Shown: positions 51,191 to 60,032, counted from the first letter of the stretch. The stretch: DNA of 64,000 nt from Neisseria elongata subsp. elongata (GCF_900113545.1 NZ_FOPS01000004.1:113909-177908), one strand, 5' to 3'. Program-made: numbers and translations. Notes: generated from the letters alone by a model not told the origin.

Positions 51191-51562
51191 TCAGTTTTCG
51201 GCAAACCGTTCGCGCGGCAATACCCATTTTTGCAGGTTTTTGAGTTTGCGCGGCGGCCGCGAGGTAAACGCGATTTCCGCCCCGTCTCCGAGTACTTCGT
51301 AAATCGGCAGGATGTCGGTGATGCCGACCAGTTTCCATTGCACATCCTGCTGATGTTCGTTGGTGTAGGACGTTTCGTTTTCCCGTGCGATGCGCAGGGT
51401 CTTGTCGTAGGCTTCCAAACTGCTGTCGGCGCGGATAAGCACGGTGTTTTCATACGATAAGAAACGCGCTTCCGGGTCTTGCGCGGACGGGCTGCCGGCA
51501 AGGGTCAGTCGCAAGAGGTAGGAGCAGTAATACCAACCGGTCGGCGAGCGGGTGTTCGGCAT
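51191..51562 (-). CDS. DUF4288 domain protein
   Basis: A 123-residue cytoplasmic protein that fits the DUF4288 pattern: WYYCSYLLRLTL near the N-terminus, ENTVLIRADSSLEAYDKTLRIAR (about 50-72) and QDVQWKLVGITDILPIYEVL (about 80-100), ending in a basic tail. Such proteins are often found in hypothetical or toxin-immunity neighbourhoods; no function is known. ATG 51562 has AAAGGA. The 270 bp upstream (51563-51834) hold only a DUS palindrome. Confidence 0.75.
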   Translation of the reverse strand: MPNTRSPTGWYYCSYLLRLTLAGSPSAQDPEARFLSYENTVLIRADSSLEAYDKTLRIARENETSYTNEHQQDVQWKLVGITDILPIYEVLGDGAEIAFTSRPPRKLKNLQKWVLPRERFAEN

Positions 51563-51780
51563 GGTTTTCCTTTCTGTGGCGACGGTGCGGGGCATGGCGG
51601 CGGGACGGTAACGGCGCATACCATACGCAAACCGCCACCGCAGTACAAACGGAATCAGGCATTTGCTTGTTTGCTTCGGTATTTCAGGCAGTTTGAAACC
51701 AGACGGCGGGTACTGACGGGGCGGTGTACATCGTCCGGTTATGGAGGTCGGTGATGAAACCGTCGGAAATAGCCTGAATC

Positions 51781-51811
51781 TTTCAGACGGCCTCAGAGGC
51801 CGTCTGAAAAA
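51781..51811. terminator. tight DUS palindrome
   Basis: TTTCAGACGGCCTC and GAGGCCGTCTGAAA separated by one base; located after the interrupted gene at 51835-52329. Confidence 0.7.
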
Positions 51812-51834
51812 ACAGAAAGGTAAAAAACATACGT

Positions 51835-52329
51835 TCAGACGGCTTGTCCGCTGTGTTCGAAATAGGGGTAATCGGGCTGCCGTCCGTTGTCGCGCCAGCC
51901 TTCGGGCAGCCCGCTCAAGCGGTTTGGAGTAACGGCGGCAATGGCGCAATAGGCCGGCCACAATGATTTTTCGTTGTCCGCTTCAATCCGATTGCCGTAT
52001 TGCTCCGCCTGTTGTTCGGAAGGAAAGGCGGCGAGTATGGTTTTTACCGTCTGGCCGAAGCATTCTTCGTAAAGCATGACGATGTGCAGCGTTTCGGCGG
52101 GGGCATCGCCGTGATAGGGGACGGCGGTGATTTTGACTGCGTTTTCCAAGTCGCCGTCATCGCGTCATTCCTGCCAAGGGTCTTGTACGCCGACGGTGGC
52201 CAGATAGCGCAGGCGGTCGGTTTCTACCCGTTCGGGGTCGGTGTACGCGCCAAGCAATAGGTCTTCCCATTCTTCGGAAATGCTGCGGGTCAGGATGCGG
52301 ATGTCGGGCATAGTCGGAGGCTGTGTCAT
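51835..52329 (-). pseudogene. hypothetical gene interrupted by an in-frame TGA
   Basis: On the minus strand ATG 52329 overlaps the upstream gene stop (ATGA) and opens 54 codons (MPDIRILTRSISEEWEDLLL begins at its seventh codon) to TGA 52167-52165. The same frame then continues without interruption for about 110 codons (RDDGDLENAVKITAVPYHGD onward, later YCAIAAVTPNRLSGLPEGW) and ends in a DUS. One nonsense mutation in a gene of about 164 codons is the simplest reading; a sequencing error is possible. The family is not recognised. The upstream 171-residue gene is its coupled partner. Confidence 0.7.
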
Positions 52330-52841
52330 TCGCCGCCTGTCAGCCGCCGGATGACGGGATAGCGGTTTGCGCCGCCGTTTGTGCGGCAGAATGCGGTCAT
52401 TTTGAAACGGCGCGGCCGGTCGGGACGGCCGCTGTCGTTTTCAAAGTAGAGTTCCACGCCGCTTTGCAGATATAGGCGGATGCCTAACTTGTCGCTTTGT
52501 TTGACGAAGTCGATGCCGCGTCGGTTCAGCCAGCGGATGACGCGTGGCAGGCTGAGTTTTTTTACGCGCGACAGCAGGCGGCGTTTGAGCGCGATGTGCC
52601 GCCCGCCATGCAGTTTCTCATGTGGGAAATGGTCGGAATAGATGCGGACGAGTTCCCCGTCGCCGAAGTGGAATTCGATGTTGCCGTAGAGCCAGATATC
52701 GTCGGCGATGCGGCATTTTCCATCGGGATCGGGAAAATTGTTGAGTATCCATTCTTTCGTTTGGCCGGGTTCGATGCAGTCGAAACGGCCGTCGCGCAGG
52801 AAATCGAGCATGTCGATGCTTATCGGGCGGGGAAGCTGCAT
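52326..52841 (-). CDS. hypothetical protein coupled to the interrupted gene
   Basis: A 171-residue cytoplasmic protein. The N-terminal half looks like an alpha-beta domain (MLDFLRDGRFDCIEPGQTKE; DDIWLYGNIEFHFGDGELVR), the C-terminal half is basic. I do not recognise the family, although the opening pattern recalls small immunity-like proteins. Its stop codon overlaps the next ATG (ATGA), so it was made together with the now-interrupted 3' gene. Start at 52841. It lies four nucleotides downstream of galT's stop-side DUS region. Confidence 0.7.
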   Translation of the reverse strand: MQLPRPISIDMLDFLRDGRFDCIEPGQTKEWILNNFPDPDGKCRIADDIWLYGNIEFHFGDGELVRIYSDHFPHEKLHGGRHIALKRRLLSRVKKLSLPRVIRWLNRRGIDFVKQSDKLGIRLYLQSGVELYFENDSGRPDRPRRFKMTAFCRTNGGANRYPVIRRLTGGE

Positions 52842-52846
52842 GTTTT

Positions 52847-53884
52847 TCAGACGGCCTGTTTGTAATGGACGTCTGACAGGGCGGCAAGCCGTTCGGCGGC
52901 TTGTTCGGGGGTCAGGTCGCGTTGGGCTTCGGCCAGCATTTCGTAGCCGACCATGAATTTACGAACCGTGGCGGAACGCAGGAGCGGCGGGTAGAAGTGG
53001 GCGTGCAGCCGCCATTCGGGGTGTTCGCCGCCGTCGAAGGGTGCGCCGTGCCAGCCCATTGAATAGGGGAAGCTGGTTTGGAACAGGTTGTCGTAGCGGG
53101 TGGTGAGCTGTTTGAGTATCTGCGCCAGCGTGCGGCGTTGGCCGTCGTTCAGGTCGGTGATGCGGCGGATGTCGCCTTTGGGCAGCAGCAGGGTTTCAAA
53201 CGGCCATGCGGCCCAGTAGGGGACGACGGCCAGCCAGTCGTCGTTTTCGGCCACGATGCGCTCGCGGCGGGCGGCTTCTTCTTCGGCGTAGTCTTGCAGC
53301 AGGGCGCGGCCGTTTTCGGCGAAATAGCGGCTTTGGGCGGCATCGGCTTTGGCGGGCAGGTCGGGCAGGAAGTCGCCCGCCCAGATTTGGCCGTGGGGGT
53401 GGGGGTTGGAGCAGCCCATGACTGCGCCTTTGTTTTCAAATATCTGCACCCAGCGGTAGGCCTGCCCCAGTTCTTCTGCCTGTTGCTGCCAAACGCGGAT
53501 GACGGCTTCGATTTGTTCGGGCGGCAGTTCGGGCAGGGTTTTGCCGTGGTCGGGCGAGAAGCAGATGACGCGGCTGACCCCGCGCACGCTTTGGCTTTGG
53601 AACAGCGGATGGCTGCTGTCGGAATAGGCGGGGGTGTCGGGCAGCAGGGCGGAAAAGTCGTTGGTGAAGACGAAGGGTTCGGTGTAATCGGGGTTTTGCT
53701 CGCCGGTGATGCGTTTGTTGCTCGGGCAAAGGTAGCACGACGGGTCGTGCGCGGGTTTGGCGGCGGTGTCGGCCGCTTCCTGTTGTCCCTGCCACGGGCG
53801 TTTGGCGCGGTGGGGGGAGACGAGTATCCATTGGTCGGCAAGGGGGTTGTAGCGGCGGTGCGGGTGGTCTGCGGGATGGAACAT
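52847..53884 (-). CDS. galT: galactose-1-phosphate uridylyltransferase
   Basis: GalT exchanges UMP between UDP-glucose and galactose 1-phosphate. The 345-residue product has the active-site HPH in [13 protein letters not shown] (about 158-170), zinc-type ligands CYLCPSN near the N-terminus and the C-terminal [10 protein letters not shown]. Start ATG 53884; the frame is open 35 codons upstream but this start opens with the typical [20 protein letters not shown]. The C-terminus (KQAV stop) is encoded by a DUS. galK is 2.1 kb downstream across a degraded patch. Confidence 0.96.
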   Translation of the reverse strand: MFHPADHPHRRYNPLADQWILVSPHRAKRPWQGQQEAADTAAKPAHDPSCYLCPSNKRITGEQNPDYTEPFVFTNDFSALLPDTPAYSDSSHPLFQSQSVRGVSRVICFSPDHGKTLPELPPEQIEAVIRVWQQQAEELGQAYRWVQIFENKGAVMGCSNPHPHGQIWAGDFLPDLPAKADAAQSRYFAENGRALLQDYAEEEAARRERIVAENDDWLAVVPYWAAWPFETLLLPKGDIRRITDLNDGQRRTLAQILKQLTTRYDNLFQTSFPYSMGWHGAPFDGGEHPEWRLHAHFYPPLLRSATVRKFMVGYEMLAEAQRDLTPEQAAERLAALSDVHYKQAV

Positions 53885-53942
53885 GGTTGTATTTGCTGTG
53901 TTGTGGTTGGGGTAATGGCACGGAGGCCGTCTGAAAAGGCGG

Positions 53943-54416
53943 TCAGTGTACGGCGAACGGCAGGCGGCGGACGATTTGCTGTGCGGCATCGCGGCGCATT
54001 TCCTGCCATATCATGGCTTCTTCTTCCTGTTTGCCCAAGATTTCGGAATCGGCATATTCCAGGGTGCGGCGTACTTCGATCTGCATCGGTTCGCCGACGG
54101 GTTCGCCGTTGCGGGAAACTTGTGCGCGGACGCGCAGGGCCAGCTGGTATTCGTTAATCATGGCGGCGCGCGTGATGGTAAGTACGTCTTTTTGCTGTTC
54201 GACGCTGTTCACGGTAACGGAAGCCTGGGCTTGGGTGGCGGAAACGGGGAGGCCGTCTGAACGGCGCAGGGCGTTTTCCAGCGGCACTTGCAGTTCTCCG
54301 CCCTGAATGTGCCAGTTTTTATAGGGCAGGTGGTCGTAGGGCAGGCTGCCTTTCAGGTGGAAGCCGCAGGCAGTCAGCAACATGGCGGCGGCAAGCGGGA
54401 AGAGTTTGGTGTTCAT
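53943..54416 (-). CDS. lptE: LPS-assembly lipoprotein LptE
   Basis: LptE is the lipoprotein plug of the LptD outer-membrane pore that inserts lipooligosaccharide. The 157-residue product has lipobox LLTAC (Cys17) followed by [10 protein letters not shown], the family opening, and a mature domain of strands and helices ([20 protein letters not shown]). Start at 54416 with AGGAAA. In many bacteria lptE follows leuS; here a DUS palindrome and the divergent nfeD gene are upstream instead. Two DUS-derived residues occur (RRSDGLPVS). Confidence 0.92.
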   Translation of the reverse strand: MNTKLFPLAAAMLLTACGFHLKGSLPYDHLPYKNWHIQGGELQVPLENALRRSDGLPVSATQAQASVTVNSVEQQKDVLTITRAAMINEYQLALRVRAQVSRNGEPVGEPMQIEVRRTLEYADSEILGKQEEEAMIWQEMRRDAAQQIVRRLPFAVH

Positions 54417-54432
54417 GGGGATTTCCTGTAAC

Positions 54433-54464
54433 AGGCCGTCTGAAAACCGGTTTTCAGACGGCCT
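54433..54464. repeat. perfect 32-nt DUS palindrome
   Basis: Two DUS joined head to head with CCGG at the centre give a 32-nt sequence identical to its own reverse complement (54433-54464). It lies upstream of lptE, between divergent genes. Confidence 0.9.
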
Positions 54465-54611
54465 TTGTGTGCGGGATGCGGCAGGTGCGCATTCTACCGC
54501 AGTTTGTACGGCGGAAAAACAGGCGCGGCAGGTCGGATACGGTTTTCAGACAGCCTGAAATAGATTATATTCTCAACATTATTTGTTAATGTTGCCACGC
54601 GGGAGGGAGTT

Positions 54612-55019
54612 ATGTATTGGTTTATCGCAGCCGTTGCCGTTTTAGTGGTTGAAATGTTTGTCGGCACCCTGTACCTGCTCATCATCAGTGCCGCCCTGGC
54701 CGGCGCGGGTGCGGCCTCGCTTCTGTTTGACGGCTCGGCCGTGCCGATATTGACGGCGGCCGCCATTTCCGCCGTCGGCCTTTTTTGGCTGCACGGCTTT
54801 ATCAAACGCCGCCGCACGCCGGCCGATGAAGTCAGCAATGATTTGGACATCGGTCAAACCGTGAAAATCCTGCGCCGCGTGAGCGAAGGGCAATACGAAG
54901 TTTCTTACCGGGGCACCACCTGGCAGGCGCGCGCCCTGAACGCCCGAGCCGCTGCCGAGCCTTCCTTCGCCGTGATTGGCGGCAAAGAAGGCAATATATT
55001 GCTTGTCCACTTAAACTAA
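54612..55019 (+). CDS. NfeD family membrane protein
   Basis: A 135-residue NfeD-like protein: membrane helices at about 1-45 (YWFIAAVAVLVVEMFVGTLY; LLIISAALAGAGAASLLF) and 50-70, then a C-terminal OB-fold domain (IGQTVKILRRVSEGQYEVSYRG). Short NfeD proteins are paired with SPFH proteins, as here: the next gene starts nine nucleotides downstream. Together they form membrane microdomain-like assemblies of unclear task. ATG 54612 follows GGGAGGGAG. Confidence 0.9.
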   Translation: MYWFIAAVAVLVVEMFVGTLYLLIISAALAGAGAASLLFDGSAVPILTAAAISAVGLFWLHGFIKRRRTPADEVSNDLDIGQTVKILRRVSEGQYEVSYRGTTWQARALNARAAAEPSFAVIGGKEGNILLVHLN

Positions 55020-55028
55020 GGAGATATT

Positions 55029-55997
55029 ATGGAATTTTTGGGTTTGCCGCTGATTATTCTGGCCGCGGTTGTCATATTCGGCTTTAAGGCCGTCTGCATT
55101 GTGCCGCAGCAGGAGGCGCACGTTGTCGAACGCTTGGGCAAGTTCCACAGCGTATTGGAGCCGGGTTTGAACTTTCTGATTCCCTTCCTCGACCGTGTGG
55201 CCTACAAGCACACGCAGAAGGAAATCCCGCTGGATGTGCCCAGCCAGGTGTGCATCACGCGCGACAACATCCAGCTCACCGTGGACGGCATCATTTATTT
55301 CCAAGTAACCGATCCGAAGCTTGCGTCATACGGTTCCAGCAATTATGTGCTGGCGATTACGCAACTGGCGCAAACCACGCTGCGCTCGGTTATCGGGCGG
55401 ATGGAAATGGATAAGACCTTTGAAGAGCGCGAGGATACCAACCGCGCCGTGGTGGCGGCATTGGATGAGGCTGCCGTCTCTTGGGGCGTTAAAGTGCTGC
55501 GTTACGAAATCAAAGACCTGGTGCCGCCGCAGGAAATTTTGCGCGCCATGCAGGCACAGACCACGGCGGAACGCGAAAAACGCGCCCGTATCGCCCAGTC
55601 CGAAGGTTTGAAAATCGAACAAATCAACCTAGCTTCCGGTCAGCGCGAAGCGGAAATTCAAAAATCCGAGGGTGAGGCGCAGGCGGCCATCAATGCGTCT
55701 AACGGTGAAAAAGTGGCGAAAATCAATCAGGCGCAGGGTGAGGCGGAAGCCATCCGCCTGGTTGCGCAGGCCAGTGCCGACGCCATCCGCACCGTGGCCG
55801 AAGCGATACGCACTGAGGGCGGCGATGAGGCGGTGAAACTGAAAGTCGCCGAGCAATACGTCGAAGCCTTCGCCAAACTGGCCAAAGAAAGCAATACGCT
55901 GATTATGCCGGCAAACGTGGCCGACATCGGCAGCCTGGTTTCCGCAGGGATGAAGATTGTCGAAGGCGCGAAAGTGCCGGCGGTAAAGGCGCAATAA
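55029..55997 (+). CDS. SPFH/stomatin-like membrane protein
   Basis: A 322-residue SPFH (stomatin/prohibitin/flotillin) protein, QmcA type. It has an N-terminal membrane helix (LPLIILAAVVIFGFKAVCIV), the SPFH core (QEAHVVERLGKFHSVLEPGL; DVPSQVCITRDNIQLTVDGI) and a long coiled coil rich in Ala/Glu (about 190-290: AEREKRARIAQSEG). It likely forms a ring cage in the inner membrane with NfeD from the gene upstream; AAGGAGA precedes ATG 55029. Confidence 0.94.
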   Translation: MEFLGLPLIILAAVVIFGFKAVCIVPQQEAHVVERLGKFHSVLEPGLNFLIPFLDRVAYKHTQKEIPLDVPSQVCITRDNIQLTVDGIIYFQVTDPKLASYGSSNYVLAITQLAQTTLRSVIGRMEMDKTFEEREDTNRAVVAALDEAAVSWGVKVLRYEIKDLVPPQEILRAMQAQTTAEREKRARIAQSEGLKIEQINLASGQREAEIQKSEGEAQAAINASNGEKVAKINQAQGEAEAIRLVAQASADAIRTVAEAIRTEGGDEAVKLKVAEQYVEAFAKLAKESNTLIMPANVADIGSLVSAGMKIVEGAKVPAVKAQ

Positions 55998-56017
55998 GCA
56001 GGTAGCCCGGTGATAGA

Positions 56018-56055
56018 TAAGGCCGTCTGAAAATCATGTTTCAGACGGCCTTTTG
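56018..56055. terminator. DUS hairpin between convergent SPFH and uspA genes
   Basis: Inverse DUS at 56020-56031 and 56040-56051, followed by TTTT. Confidence 0.75.
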
Positions 56056-56087
56056 CTATTTTGATTGCTACGGGCAGATGATGACGC

Positions 56088-56561
56088 TTAGGCTTCGTCA
56101 GGCTGTTCGCTGCGGATAATCAGCAGCGGCAGATGGCTTTGGCGCATCACGGTTTCGGCGAAGCTGCCCATCAAGAGGTGCATCAGGCCGGTGCGGCCGT
56201 GGGTGCCCAGCACCAGCAGGTCCGCGCCCTGTTGGCTGGCATAATCCACCAATTCCTGCGCCATTTCGCGTGCGCCTTTGTTGGCTAGCAGCAGGTGGGT
56301 ATTGACGCCGGAGATGCCCGGTTCCGCGTCGTTGGTAATTTCCACGGCTTCGGAAAGCACCTCGTTGCCGTTGGCAATGGCGGCTTCTTCATAACTGGCC
56401 TGTTGCAGGAATTCGGGAGCCAGAGCCATATATTCGGCGGGGTTGGCCACGTGGACCAAAGTCAGTTTCGCTTTGCCCGCGGCGGCCACGCTGCAGGCAT
56501 GTCTCAAGGCATTGACGGAAGTTTCGCTGCCGTCTACCGCTACCACCAGATGTTTATACAT
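56088..56561 (-). CDS. universal stress protein, UspA family
   Basis: A 157-residue nucleotide-binding UspA-fold protein: YKHLVVAVDGSETSVNALRHA at the N-terminus and the ATP loop GTHGRTGLMHLLMGSFAETVMRQS (G-2x-G-9x-G(S/T) pattern, about 122-145). Such proteins respond to general stress; the specific signal is unknown. A strong AAGGAGGG precedes the ATG at 56561. Single-gene unit. Confidence 0.93.
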   Translation of the reverse strand: MYKHLVVAVDGSETSVNALRHACSVAAAGKAKLTLVHVANPAEYMALAPEFLQQASYEEAAIANGNEVLSEAVEITNDAEPGISGVNTHLLLANKGAREMAQELVDYASQQGADLLVLGTHGRTGLMHLLMGSFAETVMRQSHLPLLIIRSEQPDEA

Positions 56562-56621
56562 ACAACCCTCCTTTATGAAATTATTAAGATTTCGTTTACG
56601 GACGCGCCGTATGGGCTGAAG

Positions 56622-56627
56622 TATAAT
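56622..56627 (+). promoter_or_regulatory. -10 element upstream of tcdA
   Basis: TATAAT at 56622-56627, 52 nt before the tcdA start; no convincing -35 was found. Confidence 0.45.
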
Positions 56628-56678
56628 GCAGCCCGCGCCCGAGTGTGCAATTTTTCTATTTTGTTTTGATATGCAACA

Positions 56679-57497
56679 ATGAACGACAACGATTTTTCTG
56701 CCGCCGTTTCCGAACGCCGTTTCGGCGGAATCGCCCGCCTTTACGGTGCGGACGCCTTAAACCGCTTTGCTGCCGCGCATGTCTGCGTGGTCGGCGTGGG
56801 CGGCGTGGGTTCGTGGGCGGTCGAGGCTTTGGCGCGTTCCGGCATCGGCGCGTTGACCCTGATTGATTTGGACAATGTGGCAGAGTCTAATGTAAACCGC
56901 CAGCTGCATGCGCTGACCTGCGATTTCGGCAAGGCCAAAGTAACCGCCCTGCACGAACGCATCCTGCAGATCAACCCCGCCTGCCGTGTTACCGAAATCG
57001 AGGATTTCGTTACCGAAGACAACCTGCCCGTGCTTTTCAGACGGCCTTTCGACTTCGTTATCGACGCCATCGACCAAATGCGCGTCAAAGCGGCGATGGC
57101 CGCCTATTTCGTCCGTCACGGGCAGCCTTTCATATTGAGCGGCGGTGCGGGCGGGCAGAAAAATCCCGCCCTGATTCAAACCGCCGACCTGAGCCGCGTT
57201 ACCCACGACCCGCTGCTGGCCAACCTGCGCTACACCTTGCGGAAACGCTACGGCTTCCCGCGCGATGCCAAGGAAAAAATGCGCGTACCCTGCGTGTATT
57301 CGCTGGAAAACATCACGCCGCCGCAAACGGCCGAAGCCTGTGCCGCCGGTTCCTCGCCGCAAGGACTGTCGTGCGCGGGTTACGGCGCGAGCATGTTGGT
57401 AACCGCACCTTTCGGCCTGTATTGCGCCCAAGCCGCTTTGGAACACATCGCGTCAGGTAAGGCGGAAGGTAAAAAAGGCAAGGGAGGCTTGGACTAG
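56679..57497 (+). CDS. tcdA: tRNA threonylcarbamoyladenosine dehydratase TcdA
   Basis: TcdA (CsdL) cyclises t6A37 of tRNA to ct6A with ATP. The 272-residue ThiF/E1-like protein has the nucleotide loop VVGVGGVGSWAVEALARSG (about 36-54), DNVAESNVNRQ (about 67-77) and the C-terminal catalytic part (SGGAGGQKNP; CVYSLENITPP). Its partner CsdAE is not in the window. ATG 56679 has a weak ribosome site. A DUS core is translated as LFRRPFDFV. Confidence 0.93.
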   Translation: MNDNDFSAAVSERRFGGIARLYGADALNRFAAAHVCVVGVGGVGSWAVEALARSGIGALTLIDLDNVAESNVNRQLHALTCDFGKAKVTALHERILQINPACRVTEIEDFVTEDNLPVLFRRPFDFVIDAIDQMRVKAAMAAYFVRHGQPFILSGGAGGQKNPALIQTADLSRVTHDPLLANLRYTLRKRYGFPRDAKEKMRVPCVYSLENITPPQTAEACAAGSSPQGLSCAGYGASMLVTAPFGLYCAQAALEHIASGKAEGKKGKGGLD

Positions 57498-57620
57498 CCG
57501 CTGCAAAGCGCGATAATGAAGGCAGGCCGTCTGAAAACAGAAAATCTATATGCCGCCCCCAAAAAAAACGAACACATGCCGCCGCCGTCCGATACCGTTT
57601 TGCAATCAAGGAGTGTTGCG

Positions 57621-58007
57621 ATGAAATATGCTGTGAAATATGCCGTACTTGCCGCCGTCGTTTTGCTGTCCGCCTGCGCCCTGACACCCGAACAGCAGGC
57701 CGAACGCGAGGCAGCCCGCATTCGGGCGCGCCAAAACCTGCAAGTTGGGCTGGCCGCCCAATGCGACCCCGAAACCGCCCGCCTGATGCGCCGCCAATTC
57801 GACGGCGATACCGGTTCGGGCGAAAAGGAAAGGCAGGCTTTCCGGCTGGCCTACCTCGACAGGGTAAACGACAAAATGTTCCAAGCCTGCTACAAAATGG
57901 CCTGGCAGAGCTATGCGGCCCAAGTCGAATTGGAAGACATGCGCCGCTACCGCTATTACGACGACTGGTGGTACGGCCCGCGTCCGTGGGGGCCTTGGTG
58001 GTGGTAA
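57621..58007 (+). CDS. small lipoprotein with Trp/Tyr-rich tail
   Basis: A 128-residue lipoprotein: lipobox LLSAC with Cys19, then a charged helical region (LTPEQQAEREAARIRARQNL) with two cysteines, and an unusual aromatic tail (YRYYDDWWYGPRPWGPWWW). AAGGAG precedes ATG 57621. The family is not recognised; the aromatic tail could insert at a membrane or bind carbohydrate. The frame is open upstream from 57516 but without support. Confidence 0.78.
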   Translation: MKYAVKYAVLAAVVLLSACALTPEQQAEREAARIRARQNLQVGLAAQCDPETARLMRRQFDGDTGSGEKERQAFRLAYLDRVNDKMFQACYKMAWQSYAAQVELEDMRRYRYYDDWWYGPRPWGPWWW

Positions 58008-58057
58008 ATTGACCCGGCGGGCGAAAGCACGGATAATCCGCCCGTTTACCCATCTTT

Positions 58058-58087
58058 TTCAGACGGCCCAAACTCAGGCCGTCTGAA
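58058..58087 (+). terminator. DUS pair before trhP
   Basis: Inverse DUS cores at 58058-58068 and 58076-58087 close to the trhP start; it can end the lipoprotein transcript. Confidence 0.6.
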
Positions 58088-58107
58088 ACCTTTTATAAAG
58101 CTCAAAC

Positions 58108-59463
58108 ATGAAAGCACCCGAACTCCTCCTTCCCGCCGGCGGTCTCGAACGTATGCGCGCCGCCTACGATTACGGCGCAGACGCCGTTTATGCCGGCAGC
58201 CCGCGTTACTCCCTGCGCGCCCGAAACAACGAATTTGCCAAACTCGACGTCCTCGAGCAAGGCATTAAAGAAGCGCACGAGCGCAACAAAAAATTCTTTT
58301 TGACCGTCAACACCCTGCCGCACAATTCCAAACTCAAAACCTTCGTTGCCGACATGGAGCCGCTGATTGCCATGAAACCCGACGCGCTGATTATGGCGGA
58401 TCCGGGTTTGATTATGACCGTGCGCGAAAAATGGCCGGAGATGCCGATCCACCTGTCCGTACAGGCGAACACCACCAACTACTGGGGCGTGAAATTCTGG
58501 CAGAACATCGGCGTCGAACGCATCATCCTGTCGCGCGAATTGAGCATGGAAGAAATCGCCGAAATCCGCCAAGAATGCCCCGACATCGAACTCGAAGTCT
58601 TCATCCACGGCGCATTGTGCATCGCCTACTCAGGCCGTTGCCTATTGTCGGGCTATTTCAACCACCGCGACCCCAACCAAGGCACCTGCACCAATTCCTG
58701 CCGCTGGGACTACAAAGTCCACAACGCCACTGAAAGCGATGCGGGCGATGCCCAGCTTCTGCAAGGCTTCAACTTTGAAAAAGCCCAAGAAGAAGCCAAC
58801 CAAAACTTCGAAGGCATCAACGGTCAGAAACGCCATCCCTACGCCGACAAAGTCTTCCTGATTGAGGAGTCCAACCGCCCAGGCGAAATGATGCCGATTA
58901 TGGAAGACGAACACGGCACCTACATCATGAATTCCAAAGACCTGCGCGGTATCGAAGTTGTCGAGAAACTCGCCAAAATCGGCGTGGACAGCCTCAAAGT
59001 CGAAGGCCGCACCAAGTCGCTCTACTACGTCGCCCGCGTCGCCCAGTCCTACCGCAAAGCGATTGACGATGCTGTCGCAGGCCGTCCGTTCGACTACGGT
59101 TTGCTGAGCGAACTCGAAGGCCTCGCCAACCGCGGCTACACCAGCGGCTTCCTCGAACGCCACCAAACCCAAGACTACCAAAACTACCTCAGCGGCCATT
59201 CCACCGCCAAACAAAGCCAATACGTCGGACACGTTACCGAAATCGATGCCGAAGGCTGGGCAACGGTGGAAGTCAAAAACCGCTTTGCCGTCGGCGACAT
59301 CTTGGAAATCATCCATCCCGAAGGCAACCAAACCATTACGCTGGAACAAATGACCCGCAAAGGCACAGCCGTCGAAGTCGCCCCGGGCAACGGCATCCAA
59401 GTCAAAATCCCGAATATGCAGGGCAAAGAAAAAGCCCTGATTGCCCGGGTTTTGAATCCCTAA
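58108..59463 (+). CDS. trhP: prephenate-dependent tRNA uridine(34) hydroxylase TrhP
   Basis: TrhP (YegQ, U32 family) adds the 5-hydroxyl group to U34 in wobble tRNAs. The 451-residue product has the U32 N-terminal barrel (PELLLPAGGLERMRAAYDYG; DAVYAGSPRYSLRARNNEF), the conserved cysteines (CIAYSGRCLLSGYFNHRDPNQGTCTNSCRW region, about 170-200) that likely hold an Fe-S cluster, and a C-terminal beta domain (VTEIDAEGWATVEVKNRFAVGD). ATG 58108. Prephenate dependence is from characterised homologues. Confidence 0.93.
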   Translation: MKAPELLLPAGGLERMRAAYDYGADAVYAGSPRYSLRARNNEFAKLDVLEQGIKEAHERNKKFFLTVNTLPHNSKLKTFVADMEPLIAMKPDALIMADPGLIMTVREKWPEMPIHLSVQANTTNYWGVKFWQNIGVERIILSRELSMEEIAEIRQECPDIELEVFIHGALCIAYSGRCLLSGYFNHRDPNQGTCTNSCRWDYKVHNATESDAGDAQLLQGFNFEKAQEEANQNFEGINGQKRHPYADKVFLIEESNRPGEMMPIMEDEHGTYIMNSKDLRGIEVVEKLAKIGVDSLKVEGRTKSLYYVARVAQSYRKAIDDAVAGRPFDYGLLSELEGLANRGYTSGFLERHQTQDYQNYLSGHSTAKQSQYVGHVTEIDAEGWATVEVKNRFAVGDILEIIHPEGNQTITLEQMTRKGTAVEVAPGNGIQVKIPNMQGKEKALIARVLNP

Positions 59464-59483
59464 GCGCGTCCGGCAACGGCAAA

Positions 59484-59523
59484 AGGCCGTCTGAAAACCG
59501 CAGCAACGGCTTTCAGACGGCCT
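59484..59523 (+). terminator. DUS hairpin after trhP
   Basis: Inverse DUS at 59484-59495 and 59512-59523. Confidence 0.7.
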
Positions 59524-59555
59524 CCATATCGTCAAAACAGCTCAAAAACAAAATA

Positions 59556-59978
59556 ATGAAAATCACCAAAATCTTTACTTTCGATTCCTCGCATATGCTC
59601 GATGGCCACGATGGCAAGTGCCAAAATCTGCACGGCCATACTTACAAACTGGAAATCACCGTTTCGGGCAGCCCCATCGAAGGCGGCGCGAAAGACGGCA
59701 TGGTGATGGATTTTTCCGACCTGAAACGCACAGTCAAGCAACACATCATCGAACCTTTCGACCACTCCTTCATCTATCACGGCGGCAATGAACGTGAAAG
59801 CCAAATCGCCGTGCTTTTGGAGGGTTGGAACATGAAAACCCTGCGCCTTCCCTTCCGCACCACCGCCGAAAACATGGCGGTTGAAATGTACGGCCGTCTG
59901 AAAAATGCGGGTTTGAATGTGTCTAATGTCAAACTGTGGGAAACGCCGACCTCGTGTGCGGAGTATGAGGAGGGGTAG
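59556..59978 (+). CDS. queD: 6-carboxy-5,6,7,8-tetrahydropterin synthase QueD
   Basis: QueD makes carboxytetrahydropterin in queuosine synthesis; queE lies just downstream. The 140-residue product has the zinc histidines of the PTPS fold (SSHMLDGHDGKCQNLHGHTYKL, about 11-32) with the catalytic Cys in GKCQNLHGH, DHSFIYH and the late catalytic region PTSCAEYEEG. ATG 59556. Between queD and queE lie a palindromic repeat element and a truncated DUF1304 frame. Confidence 0.93.
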   Translation: MKITKIFTFDSSHMLDGHDGKCQNLHGHTYKLEITVSGSPIEGGAKDGMVMDFSDLKRTVKQHIIEPFDHSFIYHGGNERESQIAVLLEGWNMKTLRLPFRTTAENMAVEMYGRLKNAGLNVSNVKLWETPTSCAEYEEG

Positions 59979-60032
59979 GGAATATCTCGGACGTATCGAT
60001 ATAGTCAATTTAAATAAGGCCTGCCCACCCCC

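Noticed and set aside
52165-52167. TGA as a selenocysteine codon
   Set aside because: No SECIS-like structure was noticed and no selenoprotein family fits; a nonsense mutation is simpler.
59464-59555. PreQ1 riboswitch upstream of queD
   Set aside because: The 92-bp gap is mostly a DUS hairpin and shows no preQ1 aptamer pattern.
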